A stretch of DNA of 47,209 nucleotides from Streptococcus infantis (lineage in GTDB: Bacteria > Bacillota > Bacilli > Lactobacillales > Streptococcaceae), in NCBI RefSeq assembly GCF_000960085.1, contig NZ_JYGT01000005.1:1-47209 (forward strand). Direction: 5' to 3'. Shown one piece after another: positions 32,290 to 40,931 of this stretch (position 1 is the first letter of the stretch; the number at the start of each line of letters is the position of its first letter). The notes beneath the pieces are model-generated. The model ran no database searches. It was not told where the DNA came from and saw only the letters and a program-made list of their open reading frames with translations. The translations under genes and the position numbers were made by a program.

Positions 32290-34722
32290 TTATACAATGT
32301 CAAATTTCAATTGACCAGCTTTGACGCCAATCTTAAGTGTCTTACCTTCTTTCAGTTCACCTGTAAGAAGGAGTTCTGCTAGTTTGTCCTCTACTTCTGT
32401 TTGCAGAGTTCTGCGCAGTGGGCGAGCTCCCATCTCTGGATCATATCCCTTCTGAGCTAGAAGTTTAAGGGCAGATGCTTGGAGTTTCAAGTCAATTCCT
32501 TTTTCAGCAAGACTAGCAATCAATGGTTTGACCATAATCTTAACCACTTCCTGCATATCTTGACTTGACAAGCTATGGAAGACTACTTTTTCATCAATAC
32601 GGTTGATGAACTCTGGACGATAAGCCTTTTTCAATTCTTCGAACATCCGTTTTTCCATATTTTCCTGATCAAAACGAATATCTTTAGCTCCAAAACCGAC
32701 TGTCTTATCATCACGAAGAGCTGTCGCACCAAGGTTTGATGTCATGATGATGATGGTATTGGAGAAGTCAACCTTGCGACCCTTACTGTCTGTCAAGACA
32801 CCATCATCCAAGACTTGCAAGAGCACATTAAAGATATCTGGATGTGCCTTTTCTACCTCATCAAAAAGCAAGACTGAGTATGGTTTGTTACGAACCTTCT
32901 CGGTCAACTCTCCACCTTCTTCGTAGCCTACATAACCTGGAGGTGCGCCATTGAGACGACTGGCTGCAAATTTCTCCATGTATTCACTCATGTCAAAACG
33001 AATGAGGGCTGACTCATCATCAAAGAGAACTTCTGCCAAGGCTTTGGCTAATTCAGTTTTACCAACACCTGTTGGTCCAAGGAACATAAAGGATCCAATT
33101 GGACGTTTGTTATTGCGAATACCCGATTGATTTCGGCGAATGGCACGACTGATACTTGATACCGCTTGTTCCTGCCCGATAACACGTTTATGAAGTTCAG
33201 TTTCGAGATTGAGATACTTCTTGGCATCCGTTTGTGTCAATTTTTGAACTGGAATACCTGACAAGCGACTGAGTGTTGTCAAAATATCAGACTCTTTTAC
33301 TAGATCTTTATAGACCGGAACTTCCTGTTCTTTTGAAATGAGCTGAGCTGCTTGCTTCCATTTGCCATCCATCAAGGCCTTATCTGCAGGTGTTAAACCT
33401 GACTCATCTTTTTTAGCGTGTTTCGATTTATTTTGGACAGTTGCTGCTGCTTCATCCAAAAGATCAATCGCTGAGTCTGGCAAGTGACGACTAGTCAAAT
33501 AGCGATGTGCCATTTTGACAGCTGTTTCGACTGCATCATCTGTAATTTGAACATGGTGGTGTTTCTCATAAGTTGCTTTCAAGCCCTGTAAGATAGCCAT
33601 ACTATCAGCCACACTTGGTTCCTCAATCATCACTTTTGCAAAGCGGCGAGAAAGGGCTGCGTCTTTTTCGATGTGTTTTTGGTATTCTTCCTGAGTGGTT
33701 GCCCCAACAGTTCTCAGAGTTCCACGCGCTAGGGCAGGTTTCAGGATATTAGCCGCATCCAAGGTCGAATCAATACCACTTCCTGATCCCATAATGGTAT
33801 GAAGCTCATCGATAAAGAGGATAACCTTACCGTCTTCCTCGATATCTTTGATGATATTGTTCATACGTTCTTCAAAGTCTCCACGGAAACGGGTTCCCGC
33901 AACCACATTCATCAAATCAAGTTCTAGGACTCGCATCTTAGCCATCTCATCAGGTACATTTCCGTTGGCAATTCGCTGTGCAAGGCCAAGTGCCAGAGCT
34001 GTTTTACCAACACCTGCATCTCCAACTAGAACTGGATTATTTTTTGTTTTTCGACTCAAGATTTGGATCATACGAGAGATTTCTTGGTCACGTCCGATGA
34101 CTGGTTCCAACTTGCCAGAACGAGCTTGCTCTGTGAGGTCATGAGTGTAATCTTCCAAACCACCACTTGGGGTTTGAGGCATACCCATCATATTTGCCAT
34201 AGAATTTTGCTTATCTGCTACTGATCTGTGGCGCTGACGCAGAGCCTTCAAATCTTCCTTTGTCCAACCAGCACGCGCTTCAAGACTACGACGAAGCCCA
34301 GCAATCTTGACTTGATCTTTCTGGTCTTCATAAGAAAATCCTGCTTTTTCCAAAATGCGAGTAGCTAGGGCATTGCCATCATGCAAGATAGCGTAGAGAA
34401 GATGCTCTGTTCCCAATGCTTTGGCATGTACCACCGAAGCAACATGTTCCGCCTCCAACATCAAGACGTTCAAACGATAGGAAAATGGGAGTTCCTTATA
34501 ATCTTCCTTGTGGTTATAGTTGGCTTCTGTCAACTCTACAGCCACTTCCTCTAAACGATCAATCTCATACGGAAATTCATTTAAAGTTGCTCCAGCAACA
34601 CTGTAGCTATGATTGGCCATGGCAATCAGCAAATGCCAAGACTCTAGGTAATCTGCATCAAAGCGACTCGCTACCAGAAAGGCGCTATCGATGCATTCTC
34701 TCAATGCTTTTGAATATTTCAT
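32290..34722 (-). CDS. clpC: ATP-dependent Clp protease ATP-binding subunit ClpC
   Basis: An 810-residue HSP100 unfoldase. An N-terminal Clp repeat domain (1-150) is followed by AAA module 1 (Walker A GDAGVGKT 234-241, Walker B ILFIDE), a middle region and AAA module 2 (Walker A GPTGVGKT 549-556, Walker [14 protein letters not shown]). The VGF tripeptide used to dock on ClpP is present in KTVGFGAKD. It lies 6 bp after ctsR and is controlled by CtsR. Its length equals the pneumococcal protein as I recall it. Confidence 0.97.
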   Translation of the reverse strand: MKYSKALRECIDSAFLVASRFDADYLESWHLLIAMANHSYSVAGATLNEFPYEIDRLEEVAVELTEANYNHKEDYKELPFSYRLNVLMLEAEHVASVVHAKALGTEHLLYAILHDGNALATRILEKAGFSYEDQKDQVKIAGLRRSLEARAGWTKEDLKALRQRHRSVADKQNSMANMMGMPQTPSGGLEDYTHDLTEQARSGKLEPVIGRDQEISRMIQILSRKTKNNPVLVGDAGVGKTALALGLAQRIANGNVPDEMAKMRVLELDLMNVVAGTRFRGDFEERMNNIIKDIEEDGKVILFIDELHTIMGSGSGIDSTLDAANILKPALARGTLRTVGATTQEEYQKHIEKDAALSRRFAKVMIEEPSVADSMAILQGLKATYEKHHHVQITDDAVETAVKMAHRYLTSRHLPDSAIDLLDEAAATVQNKSKHAKKDESGLTPADKALMDGKWKQAAQLISKEQEVPVYKDLVKESDILTTLSRLSGIPVQKLTQTDAKKYLNLETELHKRVIGQEQAVSSISRAIRRNQSGIRNNKRPIGSFMFLGPTGVGKTELAKALAEVLFDDESALIRFDMSEYMEKFAASRLNGAPPGYVGYEEGGELTEKVRNKPYSVLLFDEVEKAHPDIFNVLLQVLDDGVLTDSKGRKVDFSNTIIIMTSNLGATALRDDKTVGFGAKDIRFDQENMEKRMFEELKKAYRPEFINRIDEKVVFHSLSSQDMQEVVKIMVKPLIASLAEKGIDLKLQASALKLLAQKGYDPEMGARPLRRTLQTEVEDKLAELLLTGELKEGKTLKIGVKAGQLKFDIV

Positions 34723-34728
34723 GTCGTT

Positions 34729-35187
34729 TTATTTTCCTTTTCTATCTACTTCATGCAACAACTGACGAAGCATATTGGCACGAATATAATTAGCTTCCTC
34801 ACCTAGAATTCGGTCTGTCCCCATAGCTAACAATAGATTCATCTCTTGGCGGGTCATGAGTTCTTGTTCGACTAAGAGTCTTAAGACATCTTCAAAGATG
34901 ACTTGGTTAACCTCATCACCCACTGAATACAACAAATCGCGGAGCATATCATGATGGTTAGAGAATTCAATACGACCAATGCGAATATAACCTCCACCAC
35001 CACGTTTACTCTCAACTAGATATCCTCTACTCTCTGTAAAACGAGTCTTAATCACATAGTTGATCTGGCTAGGTACGACTTGAAAGGTATCCGCTAGCTG
35101 ACTTCGTTGCAATTCGACGATACCAGATTGTTCTAAAATCGCCTTGATATAGGCTTCGATATGGTCTGACGTATTTTTAAATTTCAT
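34729..35187 (-). CDS. ctsR: Transcriptional repressor of class III heat-shock genes CtsR
   Basis: A 152-residue CtsR repressor. The winged-helix N-terminus contains QLADTFQVVPSQINYVIKTR and the glycine-rich wing RGGGGYIRI, which binds DNA and senses heat. The C-terminal part (about 80-152) is the regulatory domain. It is the first gene of ctsR-clpC, and a perfect tandem CtsR operator lies 24 bp before its start. Confidence 0.96.
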   Translation of the reverse strand: MKFKNTSDHIEAYIKAILEQSGIVELQRSQLADTFQVVPSQINYVIKTRFTESRGYLVESKRGGGGYIRIGRIEFSNHHDMLRDLLYSVGDEVNQVIFEDVLRLLVEQELMTRQEMNLLLAMGTDRILGEEANYIRANMLRQLLHEVDRKGK

Positions 35188-35210
35188 AGCTTGCTACCTC
35201 CTTCTTAAAC

Positions 35211-35253
35211 TTTGACTATCTTTGACTATACTATCATTTACAGCTCTATAAGT
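35211..35253 (-). promoter_or_regulatory. CtsR operator and ctsR-clpC promoter
   Basis: On the minus strand AGTCAAA-GAT-AGTCAAA (35211-35227) fits the CtsR heptad repeat RGTCAAANANRGTCAAA exactly. It lies just after a promoter with -35 TTGACT and -10 TAGTAT spaced 17 bp. This predicts heat-inducible autoregulation. Confidence 0.88.
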
Positions 35254-35362
35254 CAAACTTTTAGGGCTTAATCCTTGAAAATACTGAGTTTTAAAAATCG
35301 CTACCGATAGCAAACTATGCCTTATTCCGTTTTCTATTCTACATTTATGTTATAATAACAAA

Positions 35363-35481
35363 GTTACACCTAGCTTTCAAATCCTTTGAAAGTATGTTAT
35401 TTATGATCAAATCTAAGAAATATTTCGTAAAGTCTAGAAAAATAAAACTTCGGTATTATTAATGGTATACCGAAGTTTTTT
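35363..35481 (+). ncRNA. Candidate small RNA of about 120 nt
   Basis: An extended -10 TGTTATAAT (TATAAT at 35351-35356) on the plus strand points to a start near 35363. The transcript would carry a perfect 8-bp hairpin CTTTCAAA-TCC-TTTGAAAG (35374-35392) exposing UCC in its loop, then end at the strong terminator at 35444-35479. No -35 is obvious. A 22-codon frame from 35394 encodes a basic peptide (MLFMIKSKKYFVKSRK...) without a ribosome site, so a coding role is doubtful. The terminator alone could equally serve the converging gene. Confidence 0.4.
35444..35481. terminator. Strong bidirectional terminator
   Basis: A perfect 13-bp stem AAAACTTCGGTAT / ATACCGAAGTTTT with a 10-nt loop, T run on the right and A run on the left. 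It can end both the candidate small RNA and the minus-strand gene at 35528-35821. Confidence 0.9.
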
Positions 35482-35527
35482 GTAGCGTGAATTTTTCACA
35501 GTTTTTTCTACTATAGTCCATATTCTA

Positions 35528-35821
35528 TCATCGAGAGAAAAAATCTCTCCAGAAAGGATTCTCGCTATCAAAAATTTTAACCTCTTCTTCAGTCATGTTG
35601 TGAGGATAGTCGAGAAAAATGTTATAAATTTTTTTCTTATCAAAGCTGAACAGAATCTCTCCTATAACATCTATTTTATCAATCCACCAAACTTTTGAAT
35701 CTTCACTATCTTTGTAAAAATCACTGTACCCTTCAAGATTAGACTCCGAAGTAATGAGTTCATCTATTTCATCGGATGAGTCTTGTTTGTTGTAGTCATG
35801 TAGTTCATTATTTAACATCAT
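35528..35821 (-). CDS. Hypothetical acidic 97-residue protein
   Basis: A soluble, strongly acidic protein (Asp/Glu-rich) with a recognisable core SKVWWIDKIDVIGEILFSFDKKKIYN and ending ENPFWRDFFSR. I cannot name a family with confidence. The size, acidity and pairing with another small orphan gene resemble the immunity-type genes of streptococcal accessory loci, but no toxin is nearby. Initiation could be at either codon of the ATGATG pair. Confidence 0.6.
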   Translation of the reverse strand: MMLNNELHDYNKQDSSDEIDELITSESNLEGYSDFYKDSEDSKVWWIDKIDVIGEILFSFDKKKIYNIFLDYPHNMTEEEVKIFDSENPFWRDFFSR

Positions 35822-35870
35822 TCATGCTCTTTCTATCATCTATTGCAATAATGTGTCCATATTTTTTATT

Positions 35871-36083
35871 TTAAGATATTTGTAGAAAAACTTCATCCCA
35901 TATATCCACTAAACTTTTTCCATCAAAAACTTTAGCTTCCATAGCTTCATCAATTGTATCAAACTGCCGACCTTCATAATCATAACCAACGACACATATG
36001 CTCGATAAGAAACAAGCACCTCGGCCATTAACATTAAATTTAAGATCTGTATCTAAATACTTTTTAATTTCATCTTTTTTCAT
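35871..36083 (-). CDS. Hypothetical 70-residue protein
   Basis: A small soluble protein starting MKKDEIKKYLDTDLKFNVNG. Visible features are a Cys pair (GACFLSSICVVGYDYEG) and an acidic C-terminal half ending SLVDIWDEVFLQIS. I do not recognise it. I preferred the ATG at 36083; a TTG six codons upstream extends the frame but has no ribosome site. It lies 49 bp upstream of the acidic gene on the same strand. Confidence 0.6.
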   Translation of the reverse strand: MKKDEIKKYLDTDLKFNVNGRGACFLSSICVVGYDYEGRQFDTIDEAMEAKVFDGKSLVDIWDEVFLQIS

Positions 36084-36143
36084 CACAACACCATACCTCA
36101 ATTATATCACTTTTTATCTATCAGAATTTCCATTTATAGACAA

Positions 36144-36181
36144 AAGAGAGCAAGTAAAAAATAAACTTCACCCACTCTCTA
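36144..36181 (-). terminator. Likely terminator of the thiamine-precursor ABC operon
   Basis: Arms AGAGAG (36145-36150) and CTCTCT (36175-36180), with extra inner pairing CAAGT/ACTTC, stand 3' of the ATPase gene. On the minus strand TTTTG follows. The stem is imperfect. Confidence 0.55.
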
Positions 36182-36186
36182 TGTTT

Positions 36187-36915
36187 CTAATTATTTAAGC
36201 CTAATTCTGCTAATATCTGGCGTTTATAGGCAATTTTTTGAACTTCCTTATCTTCAGCTTCAGACCAATCAAGTTTGATTTCAGATACAATCTGCCCAGG
36301 GCGATTTTTCAAGATATAGACACGGTCACTAAGGTTAAGGGCCTCCTCGATACTATGCGTGATGATGAGCGTCGTCAACCCTAGCTGTTTGTGAATTTCC
36401 AGATACCAGGCATGAAGTTCCATCTTAGTCATCTCATCCAAAGCGCTAAAGGCCTCGTCTAGAAGAAAGAGCTTGTGCCCAAAAAGGTAGGTACGGAGTA
36501 AAGCAACACGCTGGCGCATCCCACCGCTGAGTTCATGAGGATACTTATCCCTTACAGCCGTCAACTGAAAGGTCCCAAGAATTTCATCTGCTTTGGCAAT
36601 AGCTTCTGCCTTATCTACCTTTTGAATTAAGAGGGGCAAGATGATATTTCCTAGCACCGTCTTATGTTCCAAAAGCAGATCCTTTTGTAACATATAGCTC
36701 ACGCGCCCCTTAGGATTTTCCTCTCCGTCAAGAATGATTCGTCCTGACTGGACTTCTAAAATGCCTGCAATCAGGTTAAAGAGGGTTGTCTTTCCTACAC
36801 CACTGGGGCCTAGGATAGAGACAACTTCACCTGAAGTCACTTGCAGGTTAATATCCTCTAAAATCTTTTCATCATCGTAGGCATAGCTTACGTGTTCTAG
36901 TCTAATTTCTGTCAT
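36187..36915 (-). CDS. ABC transporter ATP-binding protein (ThiZ-like)
   Basis: A 242-residue ABC ATPase of the nitrate/sulfonate/taurine-type subfamily. Walker A GPSGVGKTT, signature LSGGMRQRVALLR and Walker B FLLDEAFSALDEMTK are intact. Its start overlaps the substrate-binding gene stop by 1 nt. With the permease and binding protein it forms an importer placed under a TPP riboswitch, so a thiamine precursor such as a hydroxymethylpyrimidine compound is the likely cargo. Confidence 0.9.
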   Translation of the reverse strand: MTEIRLEHVSYAYDDEKILEDINLQVTSGEVVSILGPSGVGKTTLFNLIAGILEVQSGRIILDGEENPKGRVSYMLQKDLLLEHKTVLGNIILPLLIQKVDKAEAIAKADEILGTFQLTAVRDKYPHELSGGMRQRVALLRTYLFGHKLFLLDEAFSALDEMTKMELHAWYLEIHKQLGLTTLIITHSIEEALNLSDRVYILKNRPGQIVSEIKLDWSEAEDKEVQKIAYKRQILAELGLNN

Positions 36916-37922
36916 TATTTTACAAATTCGTTGGTAAATCCTTTATCAGTCAAGTCTTCCTTGAGGATTCCATTTTCCTTATCCCATTTGTAGAAGGCAT
37001 TCCAGCGATCGGCATCAAATTGTCCCCATTTTTCCTTGTCACTTGCATATTCTTTTGACAAGTATTTCTGAGATTCGATGACAAAGTCACGTTTATCTTT
37101 GAGTTCAGGTGCATTTTTGATGAGGATATCTGCAGCTTCTTCTGGGTGCTCCATGGCATATTGGTAGCCTTTTTTGATGGCTTGGATAACTTTACGAGCT
37201 TCTTCTTTATTGTCTTTCAGATAATCGTTGTTAGCGATGATAACTGGTGAGTAGTAGTCAAACTCTTTTACATAGTCTTTCAAATACATAAAGTTTGCAT
37301 CCACACCTTGAGATTTGGCAAGGATTCCATCCCAACCATAATAAATCCAAGCAGAGTCAAATACGCCGTTGGCAATCGGTGTGATAGAGTTTGAGTCGTT
37401 ATTTGGTACTTTTTCAACCTTCTCAAAGTCTCCACCTTGAGATTCTACCAAGGTTTTCAACATAGCAAGCTCAGTCGGGTCATTCCAGGTTCCGTATTTC
37501 TTACCAACCAAATCTTTTGGACTATTGATATTGTCAGACTTACGAGAGATAATTCCTGATGTATTATGCTCAACGATTGCTGCAACGGCGGTAATGCCTG
37601 CCCCTTTTTCCAATTTCTTAGCCATGTAATCTTGGAAGTAGATAGCAAACGGTGCCTTACCGTTAATAACTAAATCAGATGAACTCTCTTCTGGTGGTAA
37701 TTTCAAATCAACGTCCACTCCAGCTTCTTTGAAATAACCTTTTTCTTTGGCTACATAAAGCCCTGTATGGTTGGTATTGGGTGTCCAGTCTAGGATAAAG
37801 TCAATTTTTTTGAGTTCTGCTTCTTTGTTATCCTTAGAAGCAGTTCCTTGGCCACAAGCCACAAGCACGACAGCTACAAGAGCTGTCACAAGCGTTAAAA
37901 ACACTTTCCATGTTTTCTTCAT
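36915..37922 (-). CDS. Thiamine-precursor substrate-binding lipoprotein (ThiY-like)
   Basis: A 335-residue NMT1/ThiY-family binding protein. The lipobox is LVAC in VLVACGQG; the mature domain starts LKKIDFILDWTPNTNHTGLY, the usual entry of pyrimidine-precursor binders. I chose the second ATG of the pair (37922) because GAGG lies 8 nt before it and the protein then starts MKKTWKVFL. It captures the substrate outside the cell for the adjoining permease and ATPase. Control by the TPP riboswitch upstream of the operon supports the assignment. Confidence 0.9.
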   Translation of the reverse strand: MKKTWKVFLTLVTALVAVVLVACGQGTASKDNKEAELKKIDFILDWTPNTNHTGLYVAKEKGYFKEAGVDVDLKLPPEESSSDLVINGKAPFAIYFQDYMAKKLEKGAGITAVAAIVEHNTSGIISRKSDNINSPKDLVGKKYGTWNDPTELAMLKTLVESQGGDFEKVEKVPNNDSNSITPIANGVFDSAWIYYGWDGILAKSQGVDANFMYLKDYVKEFDYYSPVIIANNDYLKDNKEEARKVIQAIKKGYQYAMEHPEEAADILIKNAPELKDKRDFVIESQKYLSKEYASDKEKWGQFDADRWNAFYKWDKENGILKEDLTDKGFTNEFVK

Positions 37923-37960
37923 TTTCATTTCCTCTTTTCTTTTTCTCAAACGTTATTGTT

Positions 37961-38698
37961 CTATGAACGTTTCCATTTAATCACATATTTTTCACTGATA
38001 TCGACCAGCTTCATACCCAGAAGGCTGATAAGCGATACCAGAATAATAATGGCAAACATAGTATCATACTGAAACAGTTTTTTGGACTGAATCATGTAGA
38101 CACCAAGTCCTTCAAAGCCTCCCAACCACTCAGATACCACTGTTGTGATAAAGGCGTAGGAGACACTGACCCTCAATCCTGCATAAAAGTAGGGCAGGCT
38201 GACAGGGATTTTAAAATGCCACAGGATTTGCCAGGGATTTGCACGCATCAGACTAAATAAGGTTAGCATGTCCTTGTCACAATGCCTAAATCCATCTAAA
38301 ATACTGACAATAATCGGAAAGGTTGTCGTCAAGATAATCAAGACAATCTTGGGCAAGATTCCATAACCTAACCATAAAACCAGGATAGGAGCTATGGCAA
38401 TGGTCGGTATGGTCTGGACAACCACCATCATTGGGTAAATCAGGTCATTTAACCAGCCCAGACTATCCATAAGGACGGCCATGATACAGGCTATCAAGAC
38501 ACCCAATACCAGACCTAACAAGGCAACCTTTAACGTTGCCCAACTATGGTACCAGAGAAATTCTCTGTCACGAACAAAAGACTGAAGGATTTCAAGTGGT
38601 GTCGGCAAGATAAACTTTGGTAAGAGTTTTAACAAACCCGCTACCTGCCAAAGAGATAAGACACCCAAAAATCCTAGCAGACTAATATGTCGTCTCAT
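37961..38698 (-). CDS. ABC transporter permease (ThiX-like)
   Basis: A 245-residue inner-membrane permease with about six helices and the BPD-type EAA loop region (ILDGFRHCDKDMLTLFSLMR... FKIPVSLPYFYAGLRVS). It belongs with the ThiY-like receptor and ATPase. The ATG at 38698 (MRRHISLLGFLG) is preferred by comparison with the pneumococcal protein as I recall it; an upstream in-frame start at 38719 would overlap the previous gene further. The ribosome site is weak, suggesting translational coupling to the overlapping thiamine-binding gene. Confidence 0.9.
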   Translation of the reverse strand: MRRHISLLGFLGVLSLWQVAGLLKLLPKFILPTPLEILQSFVRDREFLWYHSWATLKVALLGLVLGVLIACIMAVLMDSLGWLNDLIYPMMVVVQTIPTIAIAPILVLWLGYGILPKIVLIILTTTFPIIVSILDGFRHCDKDMLTLFSLMRANPWQILWHFKIPVSLPYFYAGLRVSVSYAFITTVVSEWLGGFEGLGVYMIQSKKLFQYDTMFAIIILVSLISLLGMKLVDISEKYVIKWKRS

Positions 38699-38972
38699 TA
38701 TATTTTTCAAGTTTCTCATCGATGCTTAAAATCTCTCCTACATTTATTTTCACATTGGCAAAAACATTGTCTGCCCCTTGACCTGCCACTTCTAACGCTT
38801 CTTTGAGAATGCGCATGAGTTGATCAAAGTCTCCCTCTAAGACCGTTTCAAAGGGTGTCACTACCATAGTCACTCCTTGAGCTTGCAGATAAGCAATGAC
38901 TTGATCAATAACAGCTATGCGGTCAATCCCTTGTGATAAGGGCAGGACTTGTAAAGCAATGCTTGCTTTCAT
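38682..38972 (-). CDS. MTH1187/YkoF-type thiamine-binding protein
   Basis: A 96-residue DUF77 protein (MKASIALQVLPLSQG... VVTPFETVLEGDFD). Family members bind thiamine or related compounds in the cytoplasm and often sit with HMP/thiamine transporters. It is the first gene after the TPP riboswitch, and its 3' end overlaps the permease start. A regulatory or substrate-buffering role is inference. Confidence 0.88.
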   Translation of the reverse strand: MKASIALQVLPLSQGIDRIAVIDQVIAYLQAQGVTMVVTPFETVLEGDFDQLMRILKEALEVAGQGADNVFANVKINVGEILSIDEKLEKYNETTY

Positions 38973-39018
38973 TAAAACCTCCTTCTAAGTTACAGTTTTT
39001 CTTTGAAAAAAAGAAAAA

Positions 39019-39040
39019 CCTCTTTCATATATGAAAAAGG
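39019..39040 (-). terminator. Terminator of the TPP riboswitch expression platform
   Basis: On the minus strand CCTTTTTCATATATGAAAGAGG folds into a near-perfect stem followed by TTTTTCTTTTTTTC. It stands between the aptamer and the first gene, so ligand-bound RNA should terminate here. Confidence 0.8.
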
Positions 39041-39054
39041 TGCAAAATTAGGCC

Positions 39055-39139
<85 letters not shown>

Positions 39140-39154
39140 ATATTATATGGACAT

Positions 39155-39183
39155 ATGATAACGAAAAATAAATAAGATGTCAA
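39155..39183 (-). promoter_or_regulatory. Promoter of the TPP-controlled operon
   Basis: On the minus strand -35 TTGACA (39178-39183), 17-bp spacer and -10 TATCAT (39155-39160), placing the start just before the aptamer. A second TATAAT lies slightly downstream without a -35. Confidence 0.65.
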
Positions 39184-39198
39184 GGAAACTGCTTACAG

Positions 39199-39226
39199 AA
39201 AAAGAGACGGTAAACCGTCTCTTTCA
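39199..39226 (-). terminator. cls terminator
   Basis: A perfect 10-bp stem aaagagacgg (39201-39210) / ccgtctcttt (39215-39224) with a 4-nt loop is followed on the minus strand by TTTCTG. Confidence 0.85.
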
Positions 39227-39227
39227 A

Positions 39228-40760
39228 TTAAAGCATAGGTGCAAATAACTGTGTTACTTCTTTAATCATCATTTGATACCATGTAGGATTTATGGTATCC
39301 GAAAAGATTTCTTGAGATTGTTCAAAAATTTCTTCAAAATCTTTGCGAATATCCGCGATTGACTCTGTTTTGTAGAGTAGTACTGCATTTTCATAGTGAT
39401 GAACCAAGCTACGATAATCCAAGTTAATCGTACCTACAGCCGCGAATCGATCATCAACAATCATTTGCTTACTATGGATAAAACCAGGTGTGTATTCAAA
39501 AATACGAACACCCGCAGATAAAAGATCTGGATAAGCTCCCCGTGTTACAAGTTGAATGAGCTTCTTATCTGGTATGTGGGGTGTGACTATTCTCACATCT
39601 ACACCTCGCATCGCCGCATTCTTTATATCCTCTGTTAAATCATAATCGATAATGAGATAAGGCGTTGTGATATAAACAAAATCCTCTGCTTGATTAATCA
39701 GATTTTGATAGACAATTTTACCCACCTTCATCTGGTAGATTGGTTTCGGTCCACTACCGTATGGGATACAAAGACCACTACCAGACCGTGTCTGATTTTC
39801 CAAATGATACTGATCAAAGTCACTGATTTCCCCACGGTTGATGTACCAGTTCATGAGAAATAGTCTGGTAAAGGCTTGAGTCGCCGGACCATCTATCCGA
39901 ATTCCACTATCTTTCCAGTGTCCAAAACGTTCAATATGATTGATATATTCGTCTGCGAGGTTGATCCCACCAGTGTAGGAAATCTGCCCATCAATGACCA
40001 AGATTTTACGATGGTCACGGTTGTTATAGGCCACTGTCATACGAGGAATCACCTTATTAAACTTATGAGCATCAATTCCTTTAGACCGCAAATAAACAGT
40101 ATAATCCCCAGGCAAAGTCACCATACAACCAATATCGTCATAGAGCATCTTGACTTCAACACCCTGAGCAGCTTTTTCTTCGAGAATTTCGAGCATGCTA
40201 TCCCACATCAAGCCCTCTTCGACAATATAGTATTCAAGAAAAATAAACTTTTCAGCTCTTTTAAGATCCTTCAGCATCTGTTGCCACATTTCCTCGCCAC
40301 TTGCGAAAAATTGTGAATCTGTCTGGTCATAGACTTCTGCATTACTATCCATATGTAGCAAGGCATTGATAATTCCGTAAGCTGATTTATCTGTCTCCTG
40401 TAGTTGCAAATGGAGTTGGCGCCCATTATTCTCATGAAATGCAATAGAATTCAATTCCTGTAGTTGTTTCAGTTCTTTTTTTGATAGTCTTCTCTCACCG
40501 AACATGAGATAAAGCAGTGGACCAAACACCGGCACAAAGGTCACAATCAACCAAGTCACCTTGCTCTCTGGCGACATAGAACGATTGACAATCGCTATAA
40601 CAGTTGCTACGCTAACCAGAAATACAAGGGAAACCCAAACAAGCGGAGCAATCTGACTCATGTAAAGAATAATGCCAAAAATAACAAATAATTCTATCAG
40701 AATTATCGCAATACTAAAGCCATACTTGGACATCAATAATCGAAATTTTCTTGTCCCCAT
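39228..40760 (-). CDS. cls: Cardiolipin synthase
   Basis: A 510-residue membrane-bound phospholipase D-type enzyme that condenses two phosphatidylglycerols to cardiolipin. Two N-terminal helices (about 12-60) and PLDNc-like segment precede two HKD motifs: HRKILVIDGQISYTGGINLA and HSKQMIVDDRFAAVGTINLD. Length is typical for the family. It is monocistronic with its own promoter and terminator. Confidence 0.96.
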   Translation of the reverse strand: MGTRKFRLLMSKYGFSIAIILIELFVIFGIILYMSQIAPLVWVSLVFLVSVATVIAIVNRSMSPESKVTWLIVTFVPVFGPLLYLMFGERRLSKKELKQLQELNSIAFHENNGRQLHLQLQETDKSAYGIINALLHMDSNAEVYDQTDSQFFASGEEMWQQMLKDLKRAEKFIFLEYYIVEEGLMWDSMLEILEEKAAQGVEVKMLYDDIGCMVTLPGDYTVYLRSKGIDAHKFNKVIPRMTVAYNNRDHRKILVIDGQISYTGGINLADEYINHIERFGHWKDSGIRIDGPATQAFTRLFLMNWYINRGEISDFDQYHLENQTRSGSGLCIPYGSGPKPIYQMKVGKIVYQNLINQAEDFVYITTPYLIIDYDLTEDIKNAAMRGVDVRIVTPHIPDKKLIQLVTRGAYPDLLSAGVRIFEYTPGFIHSKQMIVDDRFAAVGTINLDYRSLVHHYENAVLLYKTESIADIRKDFEEIFEQSQEIFSDTINPTWYQMMIKEVTQLFAPML

Positions 40761-40823
40761 ATCTCCCTCTCAATTTCTAAGTCTACTCCCTAATTCAACG
40801 TCTGAAAACGCTTGTTACCTTCT

Positions 40824-40852
40824 AGTATACTTAGTTTCATAAAACTTATCAA
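40824..40852 (-). promoter_or_regulatory. cls promoter
   Basis: On the minus strand -35 TTGATA (40847-40852), 17-bp spacer and -10 TATACT (40824-40829). Confidence 0.75.
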
Positions 40853-40900
40853 GCTTTTTCTGTATAGGCCGATAGTTCTACGTTTAAAATTAATTTAAAA

Positions 40901-40925
40901 AGCAGGCCACTTATAGGTGCCTGCT
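40901..40925 (-). terminator. Terminator of the KAS III/GT1 operon
   Basis: Stem AGCAGGC / GCCTGCT (40901-40925) with extra inner pairs is followed on the minus strand by TTTTTAAA, 7 bp after the KAS III stop. Confidence 0.8.
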
Positions 40926-40931
40926 CTTATT

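Noticed and set aside
35394..35462. 22-codon basic peptide frame within the candidate small RNA
   Set aside because: No ribosome site and it runs into the terminator stem; mentioned only as a possibility.
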